Assembly: GCA_003518245.1 (NCBI GenBank)
Contig: DOZA01000327.1
Location: forward strand, 1-22,714
Length of the DNA stretch: 22,714 bases
Source: Bacteroidales bacterium
GTDB lineage: Bacteria; Bacteroidota; Bacteroidia; Bacteroidales; VadinHA17
Direction of reading: 5' to 3'
Shown: positions 15,851-22,714 of the stretch, piece by piece
Layout: every line of letters begins with the position of its first letter
How positions within the stretch are numbered: the first letter of the stretch is position 1
Notes under the pieces: model-generated
Told to the model about the DNA's origin: nothing
The model's input: only the letters and a program-made list of their open reading frames with translations
Databases searched by the model: none
Translations under genes and position numbers: made by a program

Positions 15851-16053
15851 GATAAGCAGTCCTGTTAGAAGGAAAAAAAAGGGCTTTAACTTGCTGAATA
15901 TGATTGCTTACATAATATATTATTGTGAAATAATTAACAATCACTGTAAAATGCATTGTATTGCTGTAGAAATTGCTGTTTCCTCCCTAACTGCAAATAT
16001 CATGCTATATGAGATCAGTATTAATTTTCGTTGATCTGTGATAGTAAAGAAAC

Positions 16054-16065
16054 TGATCTATATCA
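16054..16065. promoter_or_regulatory. FNR-like operator upstream of the Crp/Fnr gene
   Basis: TGATCTATATCA matches the core of the FNR consensus TTGATnnnnATCAA (TGAT-N4-ATCA). A second half-site, TTGATCTGTGAT, begins at 16031. The box is centred about 40 bp upstream of the start predicted from a TATATTTA element (16086-16093), the position expected for a class II activator. Confidence 0.5.
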
Positions 16066-16085
16066 TGTTTTCTTGCAGTTTTTCT

Positions 16086-16093
16086 TATATTTA
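16086..16093 (+). promoter_or_regulatory. Candidate -7 element of the Crp/Fnr gene
   Basis: TATATTTA agrees with TAnnTTTG at all but the last base. It would place the transcript start near 16100, about 15 nt before the ATG at 16115. The -33 element is poor (TTTT only), in line with an activator-dependent promoter. Confidence 0.35.
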
Positions 16094-16114
16094 CCGCAAA
16101 GAAAATTTATAAGG

Positions 16115-16810
16115 ATGGATGAAATTTTAAGGTATACGGCATGCACAATAAGTTCACATTATTACAAGTGCTTTGATAAATTAACGGAGGAAGAAAGAAA
16201 ATCTATTGAAAGGCAGTCAGTTACTATTAAATATAAAAAAGGTGAGATAATCTGCAAGCAGGGTAGTTTTGTTTCCCAAGTGATGTATGTGGAAAAAGGT
16301 CTTGTTAAGGTTTTTCTCGATAATGGAAAAAATTCACTGGTGTTGAAAATAATCCCTGATGGTAATTTGCTTGACCTAGCTTCTGTTTCAAAGGAGTTCA
16401 ATACCTACCAGTACTCAGCTATGGCCTATATTGATTCGGAAATTAAGCAGATTGATATTAACGCTTTCAGGGAGCTGCTTAATACCAATTCCGAATTCGC
16501 AAAGGAAGTGATTGATGTATTAAGTGCCAACAGCGTACAGATATACGGAAGGTTTTTCTGCCTTACACATAAGCAGGCTTTTGGCCGGTTAGCTGACATC
16601 ATTCTTTGTCTTTCGGAACTTATATTCAAGAAGAAGGAATTCGAGTTGCCCCTATCGAGGAAGGATCTGGCTGAGCTATCAGGAATGAGCTCAGAGACAG
16701 TGATAAGGATACTGAAGAAATTCAATGAGGAAGGACTGATAAGCATGAATGGAAAAACATTTACTGTTCATGATTATGACCGCCTGCAGCAAATAAGCGA
16801 TAAAGGCTGA
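16115..16810 (+). CDS. Crp/Fnr family transcriptional regulator
   Basis: 231 aa from ATG at 16115; the frame is open 28 codons further to a TTG, but that part would run through the promoter and operator, so the ATG was preferred. Residues about 20-130 are a cyclic-nucleotide-binding-like beta-roll (IKYKKGEIICKQGSFVSQVMYVEKGLVKVF), and about 150-225 a Crp-type winged helix (LSRKDLAELSGMSSETVIRILKKFNEEGLI, recognition helix around SSETVIRIL). The N-terminal four-cysteine iron-sulfur pattern of E. coli FNR is not present, although two cysteines (TACTI, YKCF) lie near the start. Divergent from the cytochrome-rhodanese locus, it may control that locus and itself through the TGAT-N4-ATCA box; this is inference. 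Convergent with the CDF gene. Confidence 0.92.
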   Translation: MDEILRYTACTISSHYYKCFDKLTEEERKSIERQSVTIKYKKGEIICKQGSFVSQVMYVEKGLVKVFLDNGKNSLVLKIIPDGNLLDLASVSKEFNTYQYSAMAYIDSEIKQIDINAFRELLNTNSEFAKEVIDVLSANSVQIYGRFFCLTHKQAFGRLADIILCLSELIFKKKEFELPLSRKDLAELSGMSSETVIRILKKFNEEGLISMNGKTFTVHDYDRLQQISDKG

Positions 16811-16845
16811 AAATGTCTTATTCCTGCAATAATTTTAATAGATGG

Positions 16846-17709
16846 TCATCCGTGGTCAAGTGGTTCAACATGTATAGTTGAGTCGATATCAAGCTTTTCC
16901 TTAATTTCGTTTTCTATCCTGGTTATGATCTCATGGCTTTTATTTATGGTAAGTGTGCCATCCATTATCAGGTGAAAGGTCAGTTCCTTATGAGTAACAT
17001 AGTTATGTATATGAAAATCATGAGGTTGTAAATCTTGCCCTGTAATGGAATTAACGATTGTAATTATTTCTTCTAAAAGGTCATCACCGGGTTTTTCTCC
17101 AAGTAGTTTATTAACTGACCCGGCTATTATCCTGTAGGCAGCATACACCAGCATCAGGGATATTATAATTCCGAGAGCACTGTCAATCCACCACAAATAA
17201 CTTCCCAGCATAATACCTATTAAGACAATGACAGATGACAGTGCATCGGTACGATGGTGCCAGCCGTCAGCCTTAACAGATACATTATCAGTTTTTCGCG
17301 ACAGGTAAAAAGCATACTGGGCGAGGCCTTCTTTTACAGCTATTGAGGCTATAGTAACAGTTATGGCAATCAAGCCAAAATCAGCTGATTCTTTTTCCCT
17401 GTATTGAATAACAGAATCTTTTATGAAGATATAGGCGATCAGTATTAACAACAGGCCTATTATTAATGCTGTTATATGCTCCCATCGTCCATGCCCGTAA
17501 GGGTGTTGATTATCTGCTTTTTTGGCCGAGAGATTAGTTCCTACTATTACAATTACTGAACTGGCGGAGTCAGAGAGGGTATGCCACGCATCTGCTATAA
17601 GAGCAATGGAACCTGACACAGTACCTGCCCAGAGCTTCAGCACGAATAATACCAGGTTTGAAACAATAGAAACAATTCCCTCAAGATATCCTGCACGCTT
17701 TCTTTCCAT
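16846..17709 (-). CDS. Cation diffusion facilitator (CDF) family metal transporter
   Basis: 287 aa. Six hydrophobic segments are visible in the first 200 residues, and about 205-287 form the cytoplasmic metal-binding CTD. Metal site motifs are DAWHTLSD in TM2 (His43, Asp47) and DGWHHRTD in TM5 (His151, Asp155). HxxxD in both helices is the pattern usually associated with Zn2+ (and Co2+/Cd2+) efflux by proton antiport in the inner membrane, as opposed to the DxxxD of Mn2+ or Fe2+ transporters. A His-rich loop NQHPYGHGRWEH follows TM2. It is a single gene with its own promoter in the 255-bp spacer shared with the divergent S9 peptidase. Metal identity is inferred from the motifs. Confidence 0.94.
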   Translation of the reverse strand: MERKRAGYLEGIVSIVSNLVLFVLKLWAGTVSGSIALIADAWHTLSDSASSVIVIVGTNLSAKKADNQHPYGHGRWEHITALIIGLLLILIAYIFIKDSVIQYREKESADFGLIAITVTIASIAVKEGLAQYAFYLSRKTDNVSVKADGWHHRTDALSSVIVLIGIMLGSYLWWIDSALGIIISLMLVYAAYRIIAGSVNKLLGEKPGDDLLEEIITIVNSITGQDLQPHDFHIHNYVTHKELTFHLIMDGTLTINKSHEIITRIENEIKEKLDIDSTIHVEPLDHG

Positions 17710-17888
17710 AGTTTGATTCAGTTATAAAACAGGAATATTTTTTCCATCTGCCGTATACAAAGATAATATTGTATACTATATTTTACCCAGCCATCTTCGA
17801 GTTTTCGTTTTCGCGGCCAGGCATCTGCAATATTAATCCTGGTGTTTAAGAACATTTCGTGTATATGCGAGGTATGGTATAAAACATC

Positions 17889-17917
17889 TTTGGGCTGTGC
17901 CTTTTTTGATTAATTTG
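17889..17917 (+). promoter_or_regulatory. Candidate promoter of the S9 peptidase gene
   Basis: TTTG (17889-17892) and TTAATTTG (17910-17917) resemble the -33/-7 pair TTTG and TAnnTTTG, with one mismatch and a 17-nt spacer that is slightly short. The leader would be about 40 nt. Confidence 0.35.
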
Positions 17918-17964
17918 CAGTAGATAATTAAAAATGTATTCTCTATCATAAAAAATTAGATACT

Positions 17965-20364
17965 ATGAAAAATAAAGTATGTATATCTGGAATTATTGTC
18001 TTATTTTTTATTTGCATATTATCCTGTCCTTTAAACGGTCAAAACTACAGGAATACATCTGATCTTACCCTGGAAGATATTATGAAGGGTAATGACTGGA
18101 TGGGTACATCACCGGCCAACCCGCAATGGAGTGCAGACGGGTTAAGGGTATTCTTTAGCTGGAATCCCGAAAAGGAATTGATTGCATCAGAATATGCATA
18201 TTCTATTCATAACGGTGAAATTTCAAAACTGACTCAGGAAGAGATAAGCAATAAAGTATTGATCAGATCAATGATAACTGATTATGATGATGAAAGGCAA
18301 TTTTTTATTGATAGGGGGGATCTTTACGAATATGATAAGGCAAGCAATAAAAAGCTCTTAGTGCTCGACATGGAATCTTCGATAAATTCTCCTTCCTTTT
18401 CACCTGACAGGACGATACTCTATTTTACCCTCGGGAATAACCTCTATAAGTATAAGTTCAATGATGGCACGATATCGAAAATCACAAATTTTATTAAGGA
18501 AAAGAAGAAAGATGAAAAAAAACCATGGAGTAATGACCAGGAAGAATGGCTTTATAATGACCAGCAGGAGTTGTTTGATATTATAAAACTTAATAAAGAA
18601 AGGTCGGAAGTCAGGAAAAAGATGATGAAGGCACAGGAGAATAAATTGCCTGTTGCAATCACCACAGGCAAGGCAAGGGTGTCAAATATATCAGTAGATG
18701 GTTCCGGGTCTTACGTTACATATACCCTGTTTACGCCATCGCAGGGAGGCAAAAGTGCAGAAATGCCAAGGTATGTTACAGAAAGTGGCTTTACAAAAAC
18801 TGATAAGGTAAGATCAAAGGTGGGTTATAGCTACGGTAAGATGGAGCTGGGTATTTTTGATGTTAAAAGGGATACCTTTTATTATGCTGATATAAATTCT
18901 TTACCTAGCATAAAAGACTACCTTGTCTATGAGCAGGAGCAGAGGGTTGAGAAAAGAGATGAGCCCAGGGAAGTATTTTTCAGTTCCACATTCTGGTCGC
19001 CCGAAAGAGATATTGCAATAGTAAATATCAGGTCGACGGATAATAAAGACAGATGGATTGCCAGACTTGACCTGGAATCGGGAACACTTACATGCCTCGA
19101 TCACCAGAGGGATGAAGCCTGGATATCAGGATCAGGTATAGGCTGGTCGATGTCGGGAGGCAGCCTGGGCTGGATTGGTAATAACAGCTTTTATTTCCAG
19201 TCTGAAGAAAGCGGCTATTCACATCTCTATGTCTATAATATCAAAAAGAATAAGAAAAAAGCACTTACAAAGGGCAATTATGAGATATATAACCCCTTAC
19301 TATCTAAAGATAAGAAGTCTTTTTATTTTACATCTAACGAGGTGCATTCAGGAGAACATCATTTTTACATCATGGACATAAGGAGCGGAAAGAAAGTTAA
19401 ACTAACAGATTGTAGCGGACATAACGAGGTGTTACTTTCACCTGATGAAAGGGCCATGATTATAAGATACTCATATGCCAATAAACCATGGGAATTGTAT
19501 ATTAAGAAAAAGATTGAAGATAATACATGGGGAGAAAGTCAACAGATAACCGATTCTTATACAGAGGATTTTAAATCATACAATTGGAAGGAGCCGGATT
19601 TTATCGTGGTAAAGGCTTCTGATGGTAAAATGATCCCTGCAAGGATATACAGGCCTGAAAAAGGGAAGGGCAACGGCTGTGGAGTGGTATTTGTCCATGG
19701 GGCTGGTTACCTGCAAAATGCACATAAGGGATGGAGTTCATATTTCAGAGAATATATGTTCCATAATTTCCTGGTAGATAACGGGTATACCGTACTGGAT
19801 ATGGACTACAGGGCAAGTGCCGGCTATGGGAGATACTGGAGAACAGCTATTTATCGCCATATGGGAGGTAAAGACCTGAGTGATAATGTTGATGGCGCAA
19901 AATATTTGATTGATAATGAGGGTGTTGATGCTGAAAAAATAGGAATATATGGAGGATCGTACGGAGGGTTTATTACTCTTATGGCACAATTTACTGCACC
20001 TGGTGTATTCAAAGCAGGAGCAGCATTACGTCCTGTAACCGACTGGGCACATTATAATCATGGCTATACAGCCAATATACTGAATACGCCTGTGGAAGAC
20101 CCGGTTGCTTATAAAAGAAGCTCTCCGATATACTTTGCTGACGGATTACAGGATCATTTGATAATGTGCCATGGTATGGTTGATGATAATGTACATTTCC
20201 AGGATGTGGTAAGGCTGTCTCAACGATTGATTGAATTACAGAAGGATAACTGGGAAGTGGAAATATACCCTATAGAGCCTCATGGTTTCAGGGAATGGAC
20301 ATCATGGCTTGATGAATATAAAAGGATTTACAAGCTTTTTGAGGAAACTCTTAACGTGGACTGA
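17965..20364 (+). CDS. Secreted S9 family peptidase (DPP-IV/prolyl-oligopeptidase type)
   Basis: 799 aa. A Sec signal peptide (residues 1 to about 25) leads to an N-terminal beta-propeller of PD40/DPP-IV type repeats (about 40-540; for example WSADGLRVFFSW, FSPDRTILYFTL, LSKDKKSFYFTS, LSPDERAMIIRY), then an alpha/beta-hydrolase domain. The catalytic triad is Ser665 in GGSYGG, Asp740 in VDDNVHF and His773 in EPHGF, with the same local motifs as DPP-IV. It is expected to cleave short, proline-containing peptides that fit the propeller tunnel, in the periplasm. The length is normal and the gene intact. It stands alone and its 3' end overlaps the convergent YycJ-like gene by 37 bp. The exact specificity cannot be read. 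Confidence 0.95.
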   Translation: MKNKVCISGIIVLFFICILSCPLNGQNYRNTSDLTLEDIMKGNDWMGTSPANPQWSADGLRVFFSWNPEKELIASEYAYSIHNGEISKLTQEEISNKVLIRSMITDYDDERQFFIDRGDLYEYDKASNKKLLVLDMESSINSPSFSPDRTILYFTLGNNLYKYKFNDGTISKITNFIKEKKKDEKKPWSNDQEEWLYNDQQELFDIIKLNKERSEVRKKMMKAQENKLPVAITTGKARVSNISVDGSGSYVTYTLFTPSQGGKSAEMPRYVTESGFTKTDKVRSKVGYSYGKMELGIFDVKRDTFYYADINSLPSIKDYLVYEQEQRVEKRDEPREVFFSSTFWSPERDIAIVNIRSTDNKDRWIARLDLESGTLTCLDHQRDEAWISGSGIGWSMSGGSLGWIGNNSFYFQSEESGYSHLYVYNIKKNKKKALTKGNYEIYNPLLSKDKKSFYFTSNEVHSGEHHFYIMDIRSGKKVKLTDCSGHNEVLLSPDERAMIIRYSYANKPWELYIKKKIEDNTWGESQQITDSYTEDFKSYNWKEPDFIVVKASDGKMIPARIYRPEKGKGNGCGVVFVHGAGYLQNAHKGWSSYFREYMFHNFLVDNGYTVLDMDYRASAGYGRYWRTAIYRHMGGKDLSDNVDGAKYLIDNEGVDAEKIGIYGGSYGGFITLMAQFTAPGVFKAGAALRPVTDWAHYNHGYTANILNTPVEDPVAYKRSSPIYFADGLQDHLIMCHGMVDDNVHFQDVVRLSQRLIELQKDNWEVEIYPIEPHGFREWTSWLDEYKRIYKLFEETLNVD

Positions 20365-21182
20365 TTTGCCAGGTCGATAATTTCGGATGGATTATTACGG
20401 TTCAGTACCGTGATATATTTGCCTTTAAGTGATACTTCTTTATCTGAAAAGGTTTGCTTTAATGCTTGAAGAGCCTTTTGGGGATTGTTATTGTTCTTGC
20501 TTAAATGAGCCAGGCAGATATGGCTTAGCTTACCACTGATATTATCAGCCAGGAATTCTGATGTTTGATGATTGCCTAAATGACCATGGTCTGACTTGAT
20601 TCTTGTCTTTAAGGAATAGGGATAATTGCCATCCAGGAGCATCTGTTCATCATAGTTTGATTCAATGATCAACAGGTTGGCTTTTTTAATATACCCGGCA
20701 GCAGTTTTGCTGATATACCCCAGATCGGTGGCGATTGTGATACTCTTCCCGCCGGAACAAATATGAAATCCAATAGTTTCCGGGGCATCATGGGAAACAG
20801 GGTAGATCTCAATGTCAAAACCTGCCAGACTGAACCTTTCTTCTTTTTGGATGTTCCTTATGCAATCGCGTGATATATTTATCCCTCGGTCAAATATACT
20901 TTTCCAGATATTCACGGTTGTGTATGCAGGAAGATGGTTCTTCCTGGTTAGGACTTCCAGTCCTCTTATATGATCTGTATGATTATGTGATATCAGAACC
21001 CCCTTTATGTCCTGAATGGATACACCAATGTCTTTCAGGAATTTGCGTGTAACAGTCGCTGAAATGCCTGCATCAATCAATATACTTCCGAACCCGTTTC
21101 CCAGATAATAACAGTTGCCGCTGCTGCCGCTGCTCAGACTGCAAAAAATTAACTCTTTCAATAATCTCTGTTTGAAATTCAA
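20328..21182 (-). CDS. MBL-fold metallo-hydrolase, YycJ/WalJ-like
   Basis: 284 aa. The frame has no ATG before its first conserved block; starts possible are TTG at 21182 (residue 1) or TTG at 21161 (residue 8), the second giving the usual short lead before FCSLSSGSSGNCYYL. The dinuclear metal site is SHNHTDH (His66, His68, Asp70, His71), with later ligands PVSHDAPETIGFH, ATDLGY and LAHLSKNNN. YycJ-type proteins are small cytoplasmic nucleases/phosphodiesterases linked to DNA repair and, in Firmicutes, to cell-wall regulation; in Bacteroidota they are widespread single genes. The 37-bp 3' overlap with the S9 peptidase gene means both C-terminal ends are encoded on opposite strands. Confidence 0.92.
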   Translation of the reverse strand: MNFKQRLLKELIFCSLSSGSSGNCYYLGNGFGSILIDAGISATVTRKFLKDIGVSIQDIKGVLISHNHTDHIRGLEVLTRKNHLPAYTTVNIWKSIFDRGINISRDCIRNIQKEERFSLAGFDIEIYPVSHDAPETIGFHICSGGKSITIATDLGYISKTAAGYIKKANLLIIESNYDEQMLLDGNYPYSLKTRIKSDHGHLGNHQTSEFLADNISGKLSHICLAHLSKNNNNPQKALQALKQTFSDKEVSLKGKYITVLNRNNPSEIIDLANQSTLRVSSKSL

Positions 21183-21200
21183 AGGTACAAAAACCTTGCT

Positions 21201-21241
21201 ATGCTAACGCATGGATCGGACTTTGTTTTCTTCCATATTTC
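21201..21241 (+). repeat. Diverged direct repeat, copy A (left of the ATPase gene)
   Basis: Begins ATGCTAACGCATG and ends CCATATTTC. It matches copy B (22653-22690) at 32 of 38 aligned positions with one 3-nt gap. The first 12 bases form a small stem (ATGC, loop TAAC, GCAT). Weak similarity may continue into the AAAGGCCTGCACT downstream. Confidence 0.65.
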
Positions 21242-21260
21242 ACCTCCATTTGAAAGGCCT

Positions 21261-21280
21261 GCACTGAGCCTGTCGGTGTG
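21261..21280. repeat. Degenerate dispersed-repeat-like element
   Basis: GCACTGAGCCTGTCGGTGTG resembles the CACTGAGCCTGTCGAAGTG-type sequence that, from memory, is scattered in Bacteroidota intergenic regions. Only one copy lies in this window, so repetition cannot be shown here. Confidence 0.4.
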
Positions 21281-21428
21281 AGGTGTCCCGGGGGTGGTTA
21301 GATCACTTTTGATACAGCCCCCTTTGTTGTAGAGGGGATTGATAAAATATAGACCTTTGCTTTGGTACATCTCTTGACTACCATAACGCATGTTACCTAA
21401 TATTAACTTACTAATAAGTAACTTACTT

Positions 21429-21460
21429 TTTGGTTAATTGTCATAAATGTTTTATCTTGG
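21429..21460 (+). promoter_or_regulatory. Candidate promoter of the AAA ATPase gene
   Basis: TTTG (21429-21432) and TATCTTGG (21453-21460) have the 20-nt spacing of a Bacteroidota promoter, with one mismatch in the -7 element. The leader would be only about 10 nt. Just upstream lies a TTACT/AGTAA stem (21408-21421) that could be an operator. Confidence 0.35.
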
Positions 21461-21475
21461 AAAAAAATCAAAGAT

Positions 21476-22606
21476 ATGAAAGTCCCTTTTACATATGGAA
21501 AACTGGTTCATGAGGATGATTTTACGAATAGAGTCCATGAATTCAGGCGGTTGGTTTCAAATTTCAAATCTTCAATTAATACCATTCTCATCTCCCCGAG
21601 AAGATGGGGTAAATCATCACTTGTACTTAAAGCGGTAAAGCAAGTAACAAAGGAATCAAAGGATATAATCATATGCATAATAGATTTACAAAATATTCGC
21701 ACAGAGGAGCAATTTTACAAATTATTGGCGACAAAAGTATTGCAGGCGTCATCCTCAAGAATGGATACCATTATGGATAATGCAAGAAGCTTTCTTGGTA
21801 GATTTATTCCTAACTTAAGTTTCAGCCCTGATCCGGGTACAGACCTTAAATTATCCTTAGATTGGATAGAAGTAAAAAAAGACCCGGATGATATATTGAA
21901 CCTTGCAAATAGAATTGCACACAAAACAAAAAAAAATATTGTTATCTGCATCGATGAATTCCAGAATATTACTGAATTTGAAGATCCACTTGGTTTTCAG
22001 AAAAAACTAAGGTCTCATTGGCAATTGCATCAAAAGGTATCATACTGTTTATATGGCAGTAAGCGTCATATGCTTATGGAAGTGTTCAGTTCTCCTTCAA
22101 TGCCTTTTTACAAATTTGGGGATATCATATTTCTGGAAAAGATAAAAGAAAAGGATTGGGTAGGCTTCATCCAAAAACGCTTCAAAGAGACAGGCAAAGA
22201 AATTGAAGTTAAAAACGCTTCCGCTATTGCAAAGCATTGCGAAAATCATCCATATTATGTTCAACAACTGTCGCAGCAAGTTTGGTTAAGGACAACCAAA
22301 CACTGCGAATCTGAAACAATTCAGAAAGCTTTTGAAGATATAATAATGCAATTAAGTATGCTTTTTCAGCTCCTGACTGATGACTTAAGCACTAAGCAGA
22401 TAAATTTCCTGAGAGCTGTTACTAATAATGAAGAACAAGTTACATCACAGGATGTATTGAAGGAATACAACCTGGGCACATCAGCCAATGTTGTCAAAAT
22501 TAAGAGAACGCTTCATGACAGGGAAATAATTGACATAATAGGAAAAAAGGTTGAATTTATGGATCCATTATATAAGTACTGGCTTAGAGAGTATTATTTT
22601 GATTAA
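21476..22606 (+). CDS. AAA family ATPase, archaeal-ATPase-like (PF01637 type)
   Basis: 376 aa, cytoplasmic. The Walker A loop is SPRRWGKS (40-47; the family GPRRxGKS with Ser in place of the first Gly), the Walker B strand is VICIDEF with Asp160-Glu161, and GSKRHMLMEVFSSPSMPFYKFG is the conserved segment after it (sensor/arginine region). The C-terminal 70 residues (LSTKQINFLRAV to the end) look like a winged helix followed by a short PLYKYWLREY tail. Related proteins are numerous, mostly single genes in Bacteroidales, with no agreed function; they belong to the MNS/STAND-related side of AAA-like ATPases. The ATG at 21476 follows a candidate promoter. It is flanked by diverged direct repeats, which may mean that it was inserted or duplicated as a unit. 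No toxin or effector domain is seen. Confidence 0.9.
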   Translation: MKVPFTYGKLVHEDDFTNRVHEFRRLVSNFKSSINTILISPRRWGKSSLVLKAVKQVTKESKDIIICIIDLQNIRTEEQFYKLLATKVLQASSSRMDTIMDNARSFLGRFIPNLSFSPDPGTDLKLSLDWIEVKKDPDDILNLANRIAHKTKKNIVICIDEFQNITEFEDPLGFQKKLRSHWQLHQKVSYCLYGSKRHMLMEVFSSPSMPFYKFGDIIFLEKIKEKDWVGFIQKRFKETGKEIEVKNASAIAKHCENHPYYVQQLSQQVWLRTTKHCESETIQKAFEDIIMQLSMLFQLLTDDLSTKQINFLRAVTNNEEQVTSQDVLKEYNLGTSANVVKIKRTLHDREIIDIIGKKVEFMDPLYKYWLREYYFD

Positions 22607-22652
22607 TACACTTTGTTAATTCCAAAGCCCAGGTTATATAACTATAACTACC

Positions 22653-22690
22653 ATGCTAAGGCATGTATCAGGCTTTTTTTCCCATATTTC
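22653..22690 (+). repeat. Diverged direct repeat, copy B (right of the ATPase gene)
   Basis: Begins ATGCTAAGGCATG and ends CCATATTTC, in the same orientation as copy A at 21201. Its start can form a five-bp stem (CATGC, loop TAAG, GCATG), conserved in pairing with copy A. After it, CAAAGTGCTCCGCACT up to the window end may be the continuation of the repeat. Confidence 0.65.
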
Positions 22691-22714
22691 GAGGCGCAAA
22701 GTGCTCCGCACTTA

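Noticed and set aside
15825..16034. 69-codon plus-strand frame between the cytochrome and Crp/Fnr genes
   Set aside because: It runs across the lipoprotein signal region of the cytochrome and the regulator promoter, and shows no recognisable features.
16031..16114. 28-codon N-terminal extension of the Crp/Fnr regulator from TTG at 16031
   Set aside because: It would lie on top of the FNR-like box and the -7 element, and related proteins start near MDEIL.
21179..21391. 70-codon minus-strand frame upstream of the YycJ-like gene
   Set aside because: It reads through the repeat elements, resembles no family and overlaps the upstream promoter region of the ATPase gene.
21476..22606. The AAA ATPase as part of a defence island
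   Set aside because: No nuclease, toxin, reverse transcriptase or other defence gene is adjacent; the flanking genes are housekeeping types.

Overview
The window reads as a chromosomal segment of a Bacteroidota bacterium, most plausibly an uncultured or marine/anaerobic member of the Bacteroidales-Marinilabiliales side. The basis is AT-rich DNA with weak Shine-Dalgarno signals, many Sec lipoproteins, TAnnTTTG-like promoter motifs, and a family mix typical of that phylum (Tat-exported Gfo/Idh/MocA oxidoreductases, ThuA proteins, an Asp-box sialidase-like lipoprotein, an S9 DPP-IV-like peptidase, an OmdA/YdeI protein, a YycJ-type metallo-hydrolase). No rRNA, tRNA, CRISPR array, integrase or transposase was seen. 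No stretch longer than 300 bases lacks a gene.

Layout. (1) 1-1227, minus strand: the start of a secreted nucleoside-hydrolase-like protein joined to an FmdE-like domain, cut by the window edge. (2) 1329-5524, plus strand: a three-gene operon encoding a membrane-anchored tetrahaem NapC/NrfH-type cytochrome fused to a formylglycine-generating-enzyme-like (SUMF1) domain, a Tat-exported Gfo/Idh/MocA oxidoreductase and a sialidase-like lipoprotein. (3) 5539-6123: a small DUF5698/DUF2179 membrane protein, then a GC-rich intergenic patch with a perfect 18-bp palindrome. (4) 11374 down to 6293, minus strand: a tight five-gene operon of a URO-D-superfamily protein, a small unknown lipoprotein, a ThuA-like lipoprotein, a Tat-exported Gfo/Idh/MocA oxidoreductase and a Sec-lipoprotein Gfo/Idh-like protein with an altered nucleotide-binding loop. 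(5) 11598-15007: class I fumarase, an OmdA/YdeI protein and an SDR oxidoreductase, separated by short-repeat-rich spacers. (6) 15136-16810: a damaged tetrahaem cytochrome c plus half-rhodanese gene, divergent from a Crp/Fnr regulator that has an FNR-like box in its promoter. (7) 16846-21182: a CDF metal transporter, an S9 peptidase and a YycJ-like hydrolase whose 3' end overlaps the peptidase gene. (8) 21201-22714: an AAA ATPase of the archaeal-ATPase-like family, bracketed by diverged direct repeats.

How the genes may work together. The two operons in 1329-11374 look like an envelope system for oxidative processing of an unknown glycoside or polyol. Oxidoreductases exported folded, with cofactor, by Tat are encoded beside sialidase-like and ThuA-like lipoproteins and a quinol-dehydrogenase-type cytochrome that could link periplasmic redox chemistry to the respiratory chain. 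This is inference from gene content; no substrate can be read from the sequence. The most unusual items are the cytochrome-SUMF1 fusion, the nucleoside hydrolase-FmdE fusion, and the frameshifted cytochrome-rhodanese locus with no normal start codon.
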